A stretch of 36,280 nucleotides of DNA, taken from NCBI GenBank assembly GCA_015065885.1, contig SVPJ01000023.1, positions 1 to 36,280 on the forward strand, given 5' to 3'. The notes beneath the pieces are model-generated. The model was not told the DNA's origin and did no database searches. It saw only the letters and a program-made list of their open reading frames with translations. This document shows, in pieces, positions 15,901-28,488 of the stretch (the first letter of the stretch is position 1; every line of letters begins with the position of its first letter). This DNA comes from Oscillospiraceae bacterium. GTDB lineage: Bacteria > Bacillota > Clostridia > Oscillospirales > Acutalibacteraceae. The translations under genes and the position numbers were made by a program.

Positions 15901-16774
15901 CGGTAACAAGGGCGTTGTGTCCCGCATCCTGCCGAGCGAAGATATGCCCTTCCTGCCCGACGGTACGCCGCTGGATATCGTTTTGAACCCGTTGGGCGTT
16001 CCGTCTCGTATGAATATCGGTCAGGTTTTGGAAGTGCACCTCGGCTATGCGGCCCGTGCACTCGGCATGAAGATCATGACCCCGGTGTTCGACGGCGCGC
16101 ACGAAGAGGATATCCGTGAACTGCTCACCCGCGCAGGTATGCGTGAAGACGGTAAGACCGAGTTGTACGACGGCCGTACCGGTGAGATGTTCGATAACCC
16201 CGTTACCGTGGGTATCATGTACTATCTGAAACTGCATCACCTGGTTGACGATAAGATCCACGCCCGTTCCACCGGTCCCTATTCGCTGGTTACGCAACAG
16301 CCGCTCGGCGGTAAAGCGCAGTTCGGCGGTCAGCGTTTCGGTGAAATGGAAGTGTGGGCCCTGGAAGCATACGGTGCAGCCTACACCCTGCAGGAGATCC
16401 TGACGGTCAAGTCGGATGACGTGGTCGGCCGTGTGAAGACCTACGAAGCGATTGTGAAGGGACAGAATGTGCCGAAGTCGGGCGTGCCCGAGTCCTTCAA
16501 GGTGTTGGTCAAGGAACTGCAGTCGCTCGGTCTGGATATCCGTGTCTTGAATAAGGATAAGGAAGAGATCGACCTGAAACAGACCTTCGAAGAGGACGAA
16601 GAGTTCAACATGGTTGCTGCGGATGACGATGCATTCTCGACCGTGGCGAACGAAGACGACTTCGAGGGTTACGATGTGAAGGATGCCGAAGACATGGACT
16701 TTGCCGACACCGAAGAAGTTTATGAGGACGATTATGATGAAGACGAGTCCTACGATGACGGGGACGAATTTTAA
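12989..16774 (+). CDS. rpoB: DNA-directed RNA polymerase subunit beta
   Basis: 1261 residues starting at GTG 12989, nine bases after AAGGAG. It is the beta subunit of the core polymerase. The rifampicin-region motif is intact (near residue 510: [17 protein letters not shown], then [22 protein letters not shown]), followed by [19 protein letters not shown]. The downstream core includes [17 protein letters not shown] and [25 protein letters not shown] Pro occupies the position of E. coli Gln510; the main resistance positions (Gln513, Asp516, His526, Ser531 in E. coli numbering) are unchanged. About 60 extra C-terminal residues (from ~1200) are very rich in Asp and Glu. rpoC begins 20 bp after the stop. 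Confidence 0.98.
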   Translation: MQTKQVKLGRTERTSFGKINEVLEMPNLIEIQKNSYQWFLDEGLKEVFADSPAIEDYTGNLILEFLDYRLDDTPKYTVEECKERDVTYAAPLRVRARLINKETGEIKESEVFMGDFPLMTDSGTFVINGAERVIVSQLVRSPGVYYGLDYDSTGKKLFSTTVIPNRGAWLEYETDSQDVCYVRIDKNRKIPVTVLARALGLGSDAELIEALGENERMHATIEKDPTKNTTDALLEVYRKLRPGEPLTVENSKQHLEGLFFDARRYDLSRVGRYKYNKKLGLAGRLEGCTISRPVVHPATGEILAEPGEVMTRARAQELDNTGLMEVYVTVEEHGEAREVKILGNGTVDIRAFIPAEYTTIDEKFLEEAGIGERVWIRVLNELLEQSTDEASLREAIVARAHDHTVKNEENKEELIPGLIPNHITRDDIFASINYLFCLGHDIGTTDDIDHLGNRRIRSVGELLQNQFRIGFSRMERVIRERMTLQAQDMDVITPQVLINIRPVVAAIKEFFGSSPLSQFMDQNNPLGELTHKRRLSALGPGGLSRDRAGFEVRDVHYSHYGRMCPIETPEGPNIGLISYMATFARINRYGFIEAPYRKVDKERGVVTDEVVYMPADVEDDFLVAQANEQLDAEGHFVKERITVRHRGEFYDVENTRADYMDVSPKMLVSVATAMIPFLENDDANRALMGSNMQKQAVPLLTTESPIVGTGIEYKAGVDSGVCVLAKAAGTVTSVSADRIEVRRDDTGDIDTYTLIKFARSNQGTCVNQRPVAELGQHVEVGDVLADGPATCNGEIALGKNALVGFMTWEGYNYEDAVLINEKVVRDDVFTSIHVEEYEIESRDTKLGPEEITRDIPNVGDDALKDLDERGIIRIGAEVRAGDILVGKVTPKGETELTAEERLLRAIFGEKAREVRDTSLKVPHGEYGIIVDVKVFTRETCSELSPGVNMVVRCYIAQKRKISVGDKMAGRHGNKGVVSRILPSEDMPFLPDGTPLDIVLNPLGVPSRMNIGQVLEVHLGYAARALGMKIMTPVFDGAHEEDIRELLTRAGMREDGKTELYDGRTGEMFDNPVTVGIMYYLKLHHLVDDKIHARSTGPYSLVTQQPLGGKAQFGGQRFGEMEVWALEAYGAAYTLQEILTVKSDDVVGRVKTYEAIVKGQNVPKSGVPESFKVLVKELQSLGLDIRVLNKDKEEIDLKQTFEEDEEFNMVAADDDAFSTVANEDDFEGYDVKDAEDMDFADTEEVYEDDYDEDESYDDGDEF

Positions 16775-16793
16775 GGAAGGGGGCGCTTGAATA

Positions 16794-20426
<3,633 letters not shown>

Positions 20427-20429
20427 TAC

Positions 20430-20459
20430 TTGACAAACTACGGCAGACTATGCTAAAAT
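20430..20459 (+). promoter_or_regulatory. Promoter of the rpsL-rpsG-fusA unit
   Basis: A perfect TTGACA (20430-20435), an 18-bp spacer and TAAAAT (20454-20459), immediately after the rpoC stop. It can start the str operon independently of rpoBC. Confidence 0.8.
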
Positions 20460-20485
20460 AACAAACTGTGGATTTATGCGGTAAA

Positions 20486-20513
20486 CCGCCGGAGCCCTAA
20501 AACGCTTCGGCGG
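20486..20513 (+). other. Hairpin in rpsL leader
   Basis: CCGCCGGAGC (20486-20495) pairs with GCTTCGGCGG (20504-20513) with one mismatch. No clear T-run follows. It could be a weak attenuator or an S7/S12 feedback site; the role is not known. Confidence 0.5.
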
Positions 20514-20560
20514 CTTATCCCGCGTAAAGATACCAAAATTTAAGAAAGGAGATGTCATCA

Positions 20561-20989
20561 TTGCCCACTTTTAACCAGTTGGTACACACCGGTCGTAAGG
20601 ACCTGGAGAAGAAGGCGAAGGCGCCGGCTCTTTTGAAGGGTTGGAACTCCAAGAAGCGCGTTGCCATCAACCAGAATTCTCCCCAGAAGCGCGGTGTCTG
20701 CACTGCGGTTAAGACGACGACCCCGAAGAAGCCGAACTCGGCTCTGCGTAAAGTCGCCCGTGTGCGTTTGTCGAACGGTATCGAAGTTACTTCGTATATC
20801 CCCGGTGAAGGCCACAACCTGCAGGAGCACAGCGTCGTGCTGATCCGCGGCGGTCGTGTCAAGGATCTCCCCGGTGTGCGTTATCACATCGTGCGCGGTA
20901 CGCTGGATACGCAGGGTGTTGCGAAGAGAATGCAGGCCCGCTCCAAGTACGGTGCCAAACGTCCCAAGGCCGGCGCGGCCAAGAAGTAA
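20561..20989 (+). CDS. rpsL: 30S ribosomal protein S12
   Basis: 142 residues, decoding-centre protein of the small subunit. The start is TTG at 20561, which gives the normal N-terminus PTFNQLV and lies nine bases after AAAGGAG; the ATG at 20552 is fused to that ribosome binding site and cannot serve. Conserved parts: [58 protein letters not shown] and [16 protein letters not shown]. The lysines linked to streptomycin response (PKKPNS and GRVKDLP) are the wild-type residues. First gene of the str operon. Confidence 0.97.
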   Translation: MPTFNQLVHTGRKDLEKKAKAPALLKGWNSKKRVAINQNSPQKRGVCTAVKTTTPKKPNSALRKVARVRLSNGIEVTSYIPGEGHNLQEHSVVLIRGGRVKDLPGVRYHIVRGTLDTQGVAKRMQARSKYGAKRPKAGAAKK

Positions 20990-20998
20990 GACAAATTC

Positions 20999-21021
20999 AT
21001 CAGCGGCTTCAATGCGCTGAT
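20999..21021 (+). other. Hairpin in the rpsL-rpsG spacer
   Basis: ATCAGCG (20999-21005) pairs with CGCTGAT (21015-21021) around nine bases. In E. coli, S7 represses its own synthesis by binding the rpsL-rpsG spacer; this 140-bp spacer is a candidate for similar control, but no specific match was verified. Confidence 0.4.
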
Positions 21022-21129
21022 CACTATATGTAATGGGCTTTCCGTTTTGTATAGGATCCAGCATTGGCCAACGGGAGTATGTCACTTTCGAGTACCTATG
21101 ATATCATACCTATGAAGGAGGGAAGTAAA

Positions 21130-21600
21130 GTGCCGAGAAGAGGTTCTATCGCAAAACGCGATGTTTTGCCCGATCCGCTTTACAATTCCAAAGTCGTAAC
21201 CCGACTTATCAACAACATTATGCTGGACGGTAAGCGCGGCGTTGCCCAGAAGATCGTTTACGGTGCGTTCGACATCGTGGCCGAGAAGACGGGCAAGGAA
21301 GCGCTTGAGGTTTTCGAGCAGGCTCTCGAGAACATTATGCCGTCGCTGGAGGTTAAGGCTCGCCGTGTCGGCGGTGCTACCTACCAGGTGCCGATCGAGG
21401 TTCGCCCCGATCGCCGTCAGACTCTGGGTCTGCGTTGGCTGACCACCTATTCGCGCGCTCGTTCGGAGAAGACGATGAAAGAGCGTTTGGCTGCCGAGAT
21501 TCTGGATGCCATCAACGGCAACGGCGGTGCTGCCAAGAAGCGCGACGATACCCACAAAATGGCAGAAGCCAACAAGGCGTTTGCTCATTTCCGCTGGTAA
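21130..21600 (+). CDS. rpsG: 30S ribosomal protein S7
   Basis: 156 residues, exactly the usual bacterial length, when started at GTG 21130 (N-terminus [19 protein letters not shown]), preceded by AAGGAGGG. A longer upstream frame is open but carries no family sequence. S7 organises the head of the small subunit near the exit site. Conserved parts: [38 protein letters not shown] and [15 protein letters not shown]. Second gene of the str operon; fusA starts 42 bp after it. Confidence 0.97.
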   Translation: MPRRGSIAKRDVLPDPLYNSKVVTRLINNIMLDGKRGVAQKIVYGAFDIVAEKTGKEALEVFEQALENIMPSLEVKARRVGGATYQVPIEVRPDRRQTLGLRWLTTYSRARSEKTMKERLAAEILDAINGNGGAAKKRDDTHKMAEANKAFAHFRW

Positions 21601-21642
21601 TCGCTTAAAAGGATTAAAACGAAGGAAAAGGAGGAACGTACT

Positions 21643-23745
21643 ATGGCAAGAGATGTATCTCTGGAAAAAACCAGAAACATCGGTATTATGGCGCACATCG
21701 ACGCTGGTAAGACTACCACGACCGAGCGTATTCTGTACTATACCGGTGTGAACTATAAGATCGGTGAGACCCACGACGGCGGCGCTACCATGGACTGGAT
21801 GGCGCAGGAGCAGGAGCGCGGTATCACCATCACCTCTGCTGCTACGACTTGCTACTGGGATAAGCAGGGCGCTGCGGACAAGCACCGCATCAACATCATC
21901 GACACTCCCGGCCACGTGGACTTCACGGTGGAAGTGCAGCGTTCGCTGCGCGTGCTGGACGGCTCGGTGACGGTGCTGTGTGCTAAGGGCGGTGTGGAAC
22001 CCCAGTCCGAAACGGTGTGGCGTCAGGCTGACGACTATCAGGTCCCGCGTATGGCGTACGTCAACAAGATGGATATCTTGGGCGCGGACTTCTATCGCGT
22101 CGTGCAGATGATGCGTGACCGTCTGAAGTGTAATGCCGTTCCGATTCAGTTGCCGATCGGTTCCGAGAACCTGTTCAAGGGTATCGTGGACTTGATCGAA
22201 ATGAAGGCGGACGTCTATTACGATGAAATGGGTAAGGACATGCGTGTGGAAGAGATTCCGGACGACATGAAAGACCTTGCCGAAGAATATCGCGAGAAAC
22301 TGCTGGAGGCGGTTGCCGAGCAGGATGACGAACTGATGGAGAAATACTTCGGCGGCGAAGAGATCACCATTGAGGAGATCAAGGCGGTCATCCGTAAGGC
22401 TACCATCGCGAACACGATGGTTCCCGTGTGCTGCGGTACTTCGTACCGTAACAAGGGCGTGCAGAAGTTGCTCGACGCGATCGTCGACTTTATGCCGTCG
22501 CCGCTGGATGTTCCCGCTATCAAGGGTGTCAACCCCGACACCGAAGAAGAGGAGACTCGTCCCTCTTCCGACACCGAGCCGTTTGCGGCTTTGGCGTTCA
22601 AGATCGCGACCGACCCGTTCGTGGGTAAACTCGCGTTCTTCCGTGTGTATTCGGGTACCGTTAAGGCGGGCGACACCGTGTACAACTCCAGCAAGGATTC
22701 CAACGAGCGTCTCGGCCGTATCGTGCAGATGCACGCCAACGCCCGTAAGGATCTGGACGTGGTGTATGCGGGCGATATCGCCGCTGCCATCGGTTTGAAG
22801 AACACCACCACGGGTAACACCCTGTGTGATGAGAAGCATCCGATCATTCTCGAATCCATGAAGTTCCCCGAGCCTGTTATCCGTGTGGCGATCGAGCCCA
22901 AGACGAAGGCAGGTCAGGAGAAGATGGGTATCGCGCTGGCGAAATTGGCGGAAGAAGATCCGACCTTCAAGGCGTATACCGATGAAGAGACCGGTCAGAC
23001 CATCATTGCCGGTATGGGCGAGTTGCACCTCGAGATCATCGTTGACCGTTTGCTCCGCGAATTCAAGGTGGAAGCGAACGTCGGCGCACCGCAGGTTGCG
23101 TACAAGGAAACCGTGCGCAAACTCGCGGATGTCGATTGCAAGTACGCACGTCAGTCCGGTGGTAAGGGTCAGTACGGTCACGTTAAGATCAAGCTTGAAC
23201 CCAACGAGACCGGTAAGGGCTATGAGTTTATCAACGCCATCGTCGGCGGTGTGGTTCCGAAGGAATACATTCCCGCGGTCGATGCCGGTATCCAGGGCGC
23301 GATGCACAGCGGTGTCGTGGCGGGCTATCCCGTCGTGGACTGCAAGGTCACGCTGTACGATGGTTCCTACCACGAAGTCGACTCTTCCGAAATGGCATTT
23401 AAAATCGCCGGTTCGATGGCGTTCAAAGAGGCTATGCGTAAGGCCGATCCCGTGTTGATGGAGCCCATCATGAAGGTGGTCGTCATCGTTCCGGACGAAT
23501 ACATGGGCTTCGTGGTCGGCGACATCTCGTCCCGCCGCGGTCAGATGGAAGGTTCGGAGAACATCAACGGTGCCGTGCAGATTCGTGCGAACGTCCCGCT
23601 GTCCTCGATGTTCGGTTACGCGACCGATCTGCGTTCGGGTACGCAGGGTCGCGGCCAGTACGTGATGGAACCCAGCCACTATGCGGAACTGCCGAAGAGC
23701 GTGGCTGAGGAAATCATCGCGAAGCGCACCAAGAAAGAGGGTTAA
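21643..23745 (+). CDS. fusA: Elongation factor G
   Basis: 700 residues; ATG preceded by GGAGG. This translocation GTPase moves tRNA and mRNA through the ribosome. GTPase motifs: [19 protein letters not shown] (P-loop), switch [29 protein letters not shown] and [10 protein letters not shown]. Domains II to V follow, with [18 protein letters not shown] in domain [16 protein letters not shown] in domain IV and a C-terminal end at ARTKKEG-like AKRTKKEG. It is the third gene of the str operon; tuf follows with its own promoter. Confidence 0.98.
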   Translation: MARDVSLEKTRNIGIMAHIDAGKTTTTERILYYTGVNYKIGETHDGGATMDWMAQEQERGITITSAATTCYWDKQGAADKHRINIIDTPGHVDFTVEVQRSLRVLDGSVTVLCAKGGVEPQSETVWRQADDYQVPRMAYVNKMDILGADFYRVVQMMRDRLKCNAVPIQLPIGSENLFKGIVDLIEMKADVYYDEMGKDMRVEEIPDDMKDLAEEYREKLLEAVAEQDDELMEKYFGGEEITIEEIKAVIRKATIANTMVPVCCGTSYRNKGVQKLLDAIVDFMPSPLDVPAIKGVNPDTEEEETRPSSDTEPFAALAFKIATDPFVGKLAFFRVYSGTVKAGDTVYNSSKDSNERLGRIVQMHANARKDLDVVYAGDIAAAIGLKNTTTGNTLCDEKHPIILESMKFPEPVIRVAIEPKTKAGQEKMGIALAKLAEEDPTFKAYTDEETGQTIIAGMGELHLEIIVDRLLREFKVEANVGAPQVAYKETVRKLADVDCKYARQSGGKGQYGHVKIKLEPNETGKGYEFINAIVGGVVPKEYIPAVDAGIQGAMHSGVVAGYPVVDCKVTLYDGSYHEVDSSEMAFKIAGSMAFKEAMRKADPVLMEPIMKVVVIVPDEYMGFVVGDISSRRGQMEGSENINGAVQIRANVPLSSMFGYATDLRSGTQGRGQYVMEPSHYAELPKSVAEEIIAKRTKKEG

Positions 23746-23766
23746 TCTCTCGATTTCGGGCGTGAT

Positions 23767-23803
23767 TTCAAAGAAATTCCGTACAAATCGGGGTTTCTTT
23801 GAA
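23767..23803. other. Inverted repeat between fusA and tuf
   Basis: TTCAAAGAAA (23767-23776) and TTTCTTTGAA (23794-23803) are perfect complements around 17 bases. An A-run rather than a T-run follows on the plus strand, so it is a poor terminator. It sits eight bases upstream of the tuf -35 and may be a processing or binding site. Confidence 0.5.
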
Positions 23804-23810
23804 AAAACAC

Positions 23811-23839
23811 TTGCAATTTTTGCAAACACTTGTTACAAT
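23811..23839 (+). promoter_or_regulatory. tuf promoter
   Basis: TTGCAA (23811-23816), a 17-bp spacer and TACAAT (23834-23839), about 50 bp before the tuf start. It allows extra EF-Tu synthesis beyond read-through from fusA. Confidence 0.8.
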
Positions 23840-23891
23840 GTAAGTACGTTTGCAAGGCAAAGATAAATTTAATTTCAAGGAGGAAATTCCA

Positions 23892-25094
23892 ATGGCAAAA
23901 GCAAAATTTGAGCGCTCCAAGCCTCACGTAAACATTGGCACCATCGGTCACGTTGACCATGGTAAGACCACTCTGACTGCGGCGATCACCAAGGTCCTCG
24001 CTCTGCAGGGCGGTGCGGAATTCACCGATTACGCGAACATCGATAAGGCTCCCGAAGAGCGCGAGCGCGGTATCACCATCAACACCTCTCACGTTGAGTA
24101 TCAGACGGCTTCCCGTCACTACGCTCACGTGGACTGCCCCGGCCACGCCGACTACATCAAGAACATGATCACCGGTGCTGCGCAGATGGATGGCGCTATC
24201 CTGGTTATCGCTTCGACTGACGGCGTTATGGCGCAGACCAACGAGCACTTGCTGCTCGCTCGTCAGGTTGGCGTTCCGTCGATCGTTGTCTTCATGAACA
24301 AGACCGACTTGGTGGACGATCCGGAACTGCTCGAGCTCGTCGAGATGGAAATCCGTGAAGCGCTCGACAAGTACGAGTTCCCGGGCGACGACACCCCGAT
24401 CATCAAGGGTTCCGCTCACCAGGCTCTGGTTAGCACCGCTACGGACATCTCCGCTCCGGAGTACGCTCCGATCATTGAGTTGATGGATGCTGTGGACAAC
24501 TACATCCCCACTCCCGCGCGTACCGCTGACAAGCCGTTCCTGATGCCTGTCGAAGACGTGTTCACCATCACCGGTCGTGGTACGGTTGCTACCGGCCGTG
24601 TGGAGCGTGGCCAGCTGAACATGGGCGAAGAAGTCGAGATCGTCGGTCTGAAGGACGAGAAGACCAAGACCGTCGTTACCGGTATCGAAATGTTCCGCAA
24701 GCTGCTCGACTACGCTGAGGCGGGCGACAACATCGGCGCTCTGCTGCGTGGTATTCAGCGCACCGACATCGAGCGCGGTCAGGTTCTCTGCAAGCCCGGC
24801 TCGATCCATCCGTACACCAAGTTCCACGGCCAGGTCTACGTCCTGTCCAAGGAAGAAGGCGGCCGTCATACCCCGTTCTTCAACAACTATCGTCCTCAGT
24901 TCTACTTCCGTACCACCGACGTGACCGGTGTTATCACCCTGCCCGCAGGCACTGAGATGTGCATGCCCGGCGACAACGTCGAAATGGACGTCGAACTGAT
25001 TACCCCCATCGCTATCGAAGAAGGTCTGCGTTTCGCTATCCGTGAAGGCGGCCGTACCGTCGGTTCCGGTGTTGTTACCGCGATCAACGAGTAA
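23892..25094 (+). CDS. tuf: Elongation factor Tu
   Basis: 400 residues from ATG 23892, preceded by AAGGAGG; a TTG further upstream is in frame but spans that ribosome binding site. The GTPase delivers aminoacyl-tRNA to the ribosome. Motifs: [50 protein letters not shown], and in domains [18 protein letters not shown] and [12 protein letters not shown]. Length is standard. It closes the str operon and is followed by a strong terminator. Confidence 0.98.
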   Translation: MAKAKFERSKPHVNIGTIGHVDHGKTTLTAAITKVLALQGGAEFTDYANIDKAPEERERGITINTSHVEYQTASRHYAHVDCPGHADYIKNMITGAAQMDGAILVIASTDGVMAQTNEHLLLARQVGVPSIVVFMNKTDLVDDPELLELVEMEIREALDKYEFPGDDTPIIKGSAHQALVSTATDISAPEYAPIIELMDAVDNYIPTPARTADKPFLMPVEDVFTITGRGTVATGRVERGQLNMGEEVEIVGLKDEKTKTVVTGIEMFRKLLDYAEAGDNIGALLRGIQRTDIERGQVLCKPGSIHPYTKFHGQVYVLSKEEGGRHTPFFNNYRPQFYFRTTDVTGVITLPAGTEMCMPGDNVEMDVELITPIAIEEGLRFAIREGGRTVGSGVVTAINE

Positions 25095-25112
25095 TTCATA
25101 GCCTTTTACAAA

Positions 25113-25144
25113 ACGCCGTTCGGGAAACCGAACGGCGTTTTTTT
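25113..25144 (+). terminator. Terminator of tuf
   Basis: ACGCCGTTCGG (25113-25123), a GAAA tetraloop, CCGAACGGCGT (25128-25138) and a run of seven T's. A second, weaker stem (CGTCTG/CGGACG plus TTTTT) occurs at about 25161-25195. The rest of the spacer up to 25260 shows nothing further. Confidence 0.93.
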
Positions 25145-25260
25145 ATCACGCTGTTACTTTAATACGTCTGTCACTTACGTTCGGACGGTTTTTGCAACAT
25201 TTGCACAAGAACGCGGTGCGGTTTTTGTGGAGTGAAAAAACAGTTTTACGAATTCTTTCG

Positions 25261-25290
25261 TTTCCATTTTTCAAGAAGTTGTGTTATACT
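25261..25290 (+). promoter_or_regulatory. Promoter of the HTH-ROK gene
   Basis: TTTCCA (25261-25266, weak), an 18-bp spacer and TATACT (25285-25290). The weak -35 suggests modest expression or dependence on an activator. Confidence 0.5.
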
Positions 25291-25316
25291 GGGCGTAGTA
25301 GACAGGGGGAGTATGT

Positions 25317-26486
25317 ATGAAATACCAAAATGCCAAAGATTTTTTGGACGAAACGCTGCTGGAGGAATTGCAAAAGCAAGCCGGCGGCCGTCTTTTATAC
25401 GTCCCCACCATCGGTGAAAAGAAGAACTGGGGCGAAGTGTCGGGCGAACGCACCAAACTGCGTGAGCGCAACCGTCAGATCTGCCGTGAATACGCGGGCG
25501 GTTTTTCCGTGCGCGAATTGGCAGCAAAATGGTATTTGTCGGTTGCCTCCATTCGTAAGATCCTGGCGGCGGATAAGCACAATCCGCGTCAACACTATCT
25601 CGGCATGGACATCGGCGGCACCTTCGTAAAGTACGGCGTGGTCGACGAAGACGGACAAGTGTTGTTGTTTGATACGGTGGAAACACCGAATACCGAAAAA
25701 GAGTTTGTCCGTGCGCTGTACGGTGTGATCGATAACGTGCGGGAACAGGATCCGCACATTCGCGGCATCGGTGTGGGCTGTGCAGGGTTGATCGAAAACG
25801 GCAATCTGGTCACTGCCGCCAATCTGCCGTTCAAGAGTACGCCGCTGCGCGACTTGCTGGCATCCTATGCAGGGTTGCCCGTTTTGCTGGAAAACGACGC
25901 CAACTGTGCGGCGCTGGGTGAATACAACGCCGCAGAGGAAGTAAATATGTTGTACATAACACTCGGCACGGGCGTGGGCGGCGGTGTGATCCTGAATCGC
26001 CAGTTATACCGCGGCAGCCGCGGTGCGGCGGGCGAAGTGGGACACATCACCATTGTGCGTGACGGTGAGCCTTGCCCCTGTGGTAAACGCGGTTGTTTTG
26101 AGCAATACGCTTCTGCAACGGCACTGGTGCGCCAGACGGCGGAGGCAGTGAAAACACATCCCACCTCACTCTTGGCGGCGATGGCAAAGGAAGCCCCGAT
26201 GGACGGTCGACTTTCCTTTAATGCGGCGTATGCGGGCTGCCCCGTTGCCCGCGCGGTGATCGATACGTTTTGCACCTATCTTGCCGCCGGCATCGACAGC
26301 CTGTGTGAAGTGCTGGATCCGCAGCACGTGGTGTTGGCGGGCGGTATTACGAAAGAAGGCGAAGGCCTGCTCGCTCCCCTGCGCAACCATTTGCATACGC
26401 AGGTGCGGGTGACGGTGGCGCAAAACCGCGGTCAGTCGGGCGTGCTTGGTGCGGCACGCTTGTTCAGCCCCAACGGCGGACGGTAA
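25317..26486 (+). CDS. ROK family sugar kinase/regulator with N-terminal CD3324-type HTH domain
   Basis: 389 residues; ATG closely preceded by AGGGGGAG. Residues 1-85 resemble the small CD3324-type (Mor-like) DNA-binding proteins: YQNAKDFLDETLLEELQKQAGG, LYVP, NWGEVSGERTKLRERNRQI, and a helix-turn-helix in GGFSVRELAAKWYLSVASIRKIL. Residues about 92-389 are a full ROK domain: MDIGGTFVKYGVVD (ATP-binding), LENDANCAALGE (catalytic Asp), LGTGVGGGVI, and the zinc motif GHITIVRDGEPCPCGKRGCFE. All kinase residues appear intact, so it may phosphorylate a sugar as well as bind DNA. nagA follows, so N-acetylglucosamine is the likely ligand. Classical NagC/XylR regulators have a different HTH. Confidence 0.9.
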   Translation: MKYQNAKDFLDETLLEELQKQAGGRLLYVPTIGEKKNWGEVSGERTKLRERNRQICREYAGGFSVRELAAKWYLSVASIRKILAADKHNPRQHYLGMDIGGTFVKYGVVDEDGQVLLFDTVETPNTEKEFVRALYGVIDNVREQDPHIRGIGVGCAGLIENGNLVTAANLPFKSTPLRDLLASYAGLPVLLENDANCAALGEYNAAEEVNMLYITLGTGVGGGVILNRQLYRGSRGAAGEVGHITIVRDGEPCPCGKRGCFEQYASATALVRQTAEAVKTHPTSLLAAMAKEAPMDGRLSFNAAYAGCPVARAVIDTFCTYLAAGIDSLCEVLDPQHVVLAGGITKEGEGLLAPLRNHLHTQVRVTVAQNRGQSGVLGAARLFSPNGGR

Positions 26487-26490
26487 TACA

Positions 26491-26525
26491 ACGACCCTTG
26501 TGCGTCACGCACAGGGGTCGTTTTT
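26491..26525 (+). terminator. Terminator after the HTH-ROK gene
   Basis: ACGACCCTTGTGCG (26491-26504) pairs with CGCACAGGGGTCG (26508-26520) with one mismatch, followed by TTTTT. It separates the ROK gene from the nagA promoter. Confidence 0.88.
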
Positions 26526-26538
26526 CGTGAAATCTCAC

Positions 26539-26568
26539 TTGCGCAGTAGGGTGCCTGTGTGATATAAT
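26539..26568 (+). promoter_or_regulatory. nagA promoter
   Basis: TTGCGC (26539-26544), an 18-bp spacer and a perfect TATAAT (26563-26568), 21 bp before the start codon. Confidence 0.7.
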
Positions 26569-26589
26569 CGTTTCGGAAGGTGTTGTGTT

Positions 26590-27636
26590 ATGAAAAACGG
26601 TGTTTTAAAAAACGTCTTGGTGGGGGATACTCTCACGGATATTACGGTAAATGACGGTGTCATTACTCATGTGGGGAAGACATCGTTGGAAGGTGAAGAT
26701 CTCGGCGGTGCACGTGTAGTGGCGGGACTTTTGGATATTCACACGCACGGTTGTGTGGGGGAAGATCTGATGTATGGTGACCTCGCCGCTATCGCCCGCT
26801 ATGAGCGCGCACACGGCATCACGGCGTTTTTGCCCACCACCATGGCGGCGCCGATCGAGGAGATCCGCCGTGTGACGGCAGAATGTCCCGTGGTGGAAGA
26901 CGGTGCGGTGATCCTCGGTTATCATATGGAGGGACCGTATCTGGCGGAAAAATACAAGGGAGCGCAACCCGCTTCGGTGTTGAAAGCGCCCGATCTCGCG
27001 GAGTTTGCTACCTTGCCGCACGTGCGGGTGGTAACGGTGGCACCCGAACTGGACGGCGCCGTGGAGTTTATTGAAAAATGCGGCTGTCCCGTGTTTTTGG
27101 GACATACCGCGGCAGGATACGATATGGCAGACGAAGCGTTCCGCGCCGGTGCGGCGGGACTTACCCACACCTTTAACGCGATGTCGCCGCTTCACCACCG
27201 CGACCCCGGCCCCATCGGTGCGGCGATCGATCACAACGCTTATGTGCAGGTCATTGGTGACGGCGTACATTTGCACCCTGCTGTGGTGCGTATGTTGTAC
27301 CGTTTATTCGGGGCGGAACGCATGGTGCTTATCAGCGATTCCATGGCGGCAACGGGGATGGCGGACGGCGAATATATGCTCGGCAGTCAGCACACGGTGG
27401 TGAAGGACGGCGCGGCGCGGCTCAAAGAAAACGGTGCGCTGGCAGGCAGTACCACCAATTTGTGGGACGTGGTGCAACGCGTGATCGGCATGGGTATTCC
27501 GCCCGCCGACGCGTTTCGTATGGCGTCCGAAACCCCCGCCCGCTTGCTCGGCGAAAAACGAGGCGTGATCGCCGAAGGTTACGCCGCCGACTTGGTGGTC
27601 GTGGACGAGGACTATAACGTCGTGCGGGTGATGTAA
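26590..27636 (+). CDS. nagA: N-acetylglucosamine-6-phosphate deacetylase
   Basis: 348 residues; ATG preceded by GGAAGG. It removes the acetyl group from GlcNAc-6-phosphate to give glucosamine-6-phosphate, in amino-sugar use and cell-wall recycling. Amidohydrolase motifs are in order: DIHTHG (His51, His53), HMEGPYLAEKYKGAQ (metal Glu114), FLGHTAAGYD, LTHTFNAMSPLHHRDPG, GDGVHLHP and ISDSMAATGM (catalytic Asp). It is about 30 residues shorter than the E. coli enzyme, mostly at the N-terminus. The neighbouring HTH-ROK gene could supply the kinase that makes GlcNAc-6-P or regulate this gene. nagB is not in the window. Confidence 0.96.
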   Translation: MKNGVLKNVLVGDTLTDITVNDGVITHVGKTSLEGEDLGGARVVAGLLDIHTHGCVGEDLMYGDLAAIARYERAHGITAFLPTTMAAPIEEIRRVTAECPVVEDGAVILGYHMEGPYLAEKYKGAQPASVLKAPDLAEFATLPHVRVVTVAPELDGAVEFIEKCGCPVFLGHTAAGYDMADEAFRAGAAGLTHTFNAMSPLHHRDPGPIGAAIDHNAYVQVIGDGVHLHPAVVRMLYRLFGAERMVLISDSMAATGMADGEYMLGSQHTVVKDGAARLKENGALAGSTTNLWDVVQRVIGMGIPPADAFRMASETPARLLGEKRGVIAEGYAADLVVVDEDYNVVRVM

Positions 27637-27703
27637 TGCCTCCCCCGTGTAAGGTGATTCCCCCGTGCGCGGGGGAGCCGGCCTTGCATCTTCAAGGGGA
27701 GCC
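27637..27703. repeat. Partial copy of composite palindromic repeat
   Basis: It contains GCCTCCCCCGTGTAAGG and a CCCCCGTGCGCGGGGG palindrome, then the distal hairpin half CCTTGCATCTTCAAGGGGAGCC. The middle part is missing. It begins directly at the nagA stop codon. Confidence 0.65.
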
Positions 27704-27708
27704 TAAAA

Positions 27709-27836
27709 GCCTCCCCTGTGTAAGGGGAGGTGGGTCGCCGCAAGGCGACTCGGAGGGGTTGTTGGGAGAAGTCATCCTTCAAATCCCCTCAGTCTCGCTA
27801 CGCTCGACAGCTCCCCTTGCATCTTCAAGGGGAGCC
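27709..27836 (+). repeat. Composite palindromic repeat, full copy A
   Basis: Order of parts: hairpin CCTCCCCT-gtgta-AGGGGAGG, variable hairpin GTCGCC-gcaa-GGCGAC, CGGAGGGGTTGTTGGGAG, CATCCTTCAAATCCCCTCAGTC-like segment, a short CGAG/CTCG palindrome, and distal hairpin GCTCCCCTTG-catctt-CAAGGGGAGC. It lies immediately left of the DUF559 gene. Confidence 0.85.
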
Positions 27837-27870
27837 TTGGGGTGCTGATTCATTTAAAGGAGGGTGAAGT

Positions 27871-28230
27871 GTGGACAGGAAACACAATGCGGCGCTCATC
27901 CCTAATGCACGGGCTCTTCGAAAAAATATGACCAAAGAAGAACGGCATTTGTGGTACGATTTTCTTCGCACGTACCCTGTGAAATTCACAAGACAAAAGG
28001 TGCTGGGAAAATACATTGCTGATTTCTATTCCGCCGAGGCGAAGTTGATTATTGAATTGGACGGTTCACAGCACTATGAAGGAGACGGTGCTGTGAAAGA
28101 TGCAGAGCGGACGGCGTATCTTGAACAGTATGGTCTTACGGTTGTGAGAATACCGAACAATCAAGTGAATCAAGAATTCAGAGCCGTTTGCGAGTATATT
28201 GACAGCATTGTGAAAGAAGCGCTCCGATGA
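27871..28230 (+). CDS. DUF559 endonuclease-like protein
   Basis: 119 residues from GTG 27871, seven bases after AAGGAGG. The family (DUF559, COG2852) is related to very-short-patch-repair and restriction-type nucleases with a PD-(D/E)XK fold. Seen: ARALRKNMTKEERHLWYDFLR, KFTRQKVLGKYIADFY (first acidic residue), LIIELDGSQHYE (the E-x-D core with a following Gln-His), and GLTVVRIPNNQV. The catalytic positions look intact, so the gene is probably active. It stands alone between copies of a composite palindromic repeat, with no methylase or helicase nearby. Its lower GC, judged by eye, and the setting hint at mobility. Target and role are unknown. Confidence 0.9.
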   Translation: MDRKHNAALIPNARALRKNMTKEERHLWYDFLRTYPVKFTRQKVLGKYIADFYSAEAKLIIELDGSQHYEGDGAVKDAERTAYLEQYGLTVVRIPNNQVNQEFRAVCEYIDSIVKEALR

Positions 28231-28232
28231 AA

Positions 28233-28368
28233 GCCTCCCCTGTGTAAGGGGAGGTGTCTTTTGCTTTTAGCAAAAGACGGAGGGGTTGTTGGGAGGGAGC
28301 GATTCATCCTTCAAATCCCCTCAGTCTCGCTGCGCTCGACAGCTCCCCTTGCATCTTCAAGGGGAGCC
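28233..28368 (+). repeat. Composite palindromic repeat, full copy B
   Basis: Same parts and order as copy A, but the variable hairpin is CTTTTGC-tttta-GCAAAAG instead of GTCGCC/GGCGAC. It starts two bases after the DUF559 stop codon. Confidence 0.88.
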
Positions 28369-28373
28369 TAAAT

Positions 28374-28483
28374 GCCTCCCCTGTGTAAAAGACGGAGGGG
28401 TTGTTGGAGAGAGCGATTCATCCTTCAAATCCCCTCAGCCTCGCATGCGCTCGGCAGCTCCCCTTGCATCTTCAAGGGGAGCC
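28374..28483 (+). repeat. Composite palindromic repeat, copy C with internal deletion
   Basis: It lacks the end of the first hairpin and most of the variable hairpin: CCTCCCCTGTGTAA runs straight into AAGACGGAGGGG. The remainder, including the distal AAGGGGAGC hairpin, is intact. The internal palindrome reads CTCGCATGCGCTCGG. Confidence 0.85.
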
Positions 28484-28488
28484 TAAAA

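Noticed and set aside
20552-20560. ATG at 20552 as rpsL start
   Set aside because: It adjoins the Shine-Dalgarno directly; TTG at 20561 gives the standard S12 N-terminus at normal spacing.
21064-21129. Extended N-terminus for rpsG
   Set aside because: The added residues match nothing in S7 and include the ribosome binding site for the GTG at 21130.
21082-24869. Long minus-strand frames opposite fusA and tuf
   Set aside because: Same explanation as for rpoB and rpoC; fusA and tuf are unmistakable on the plus strand.
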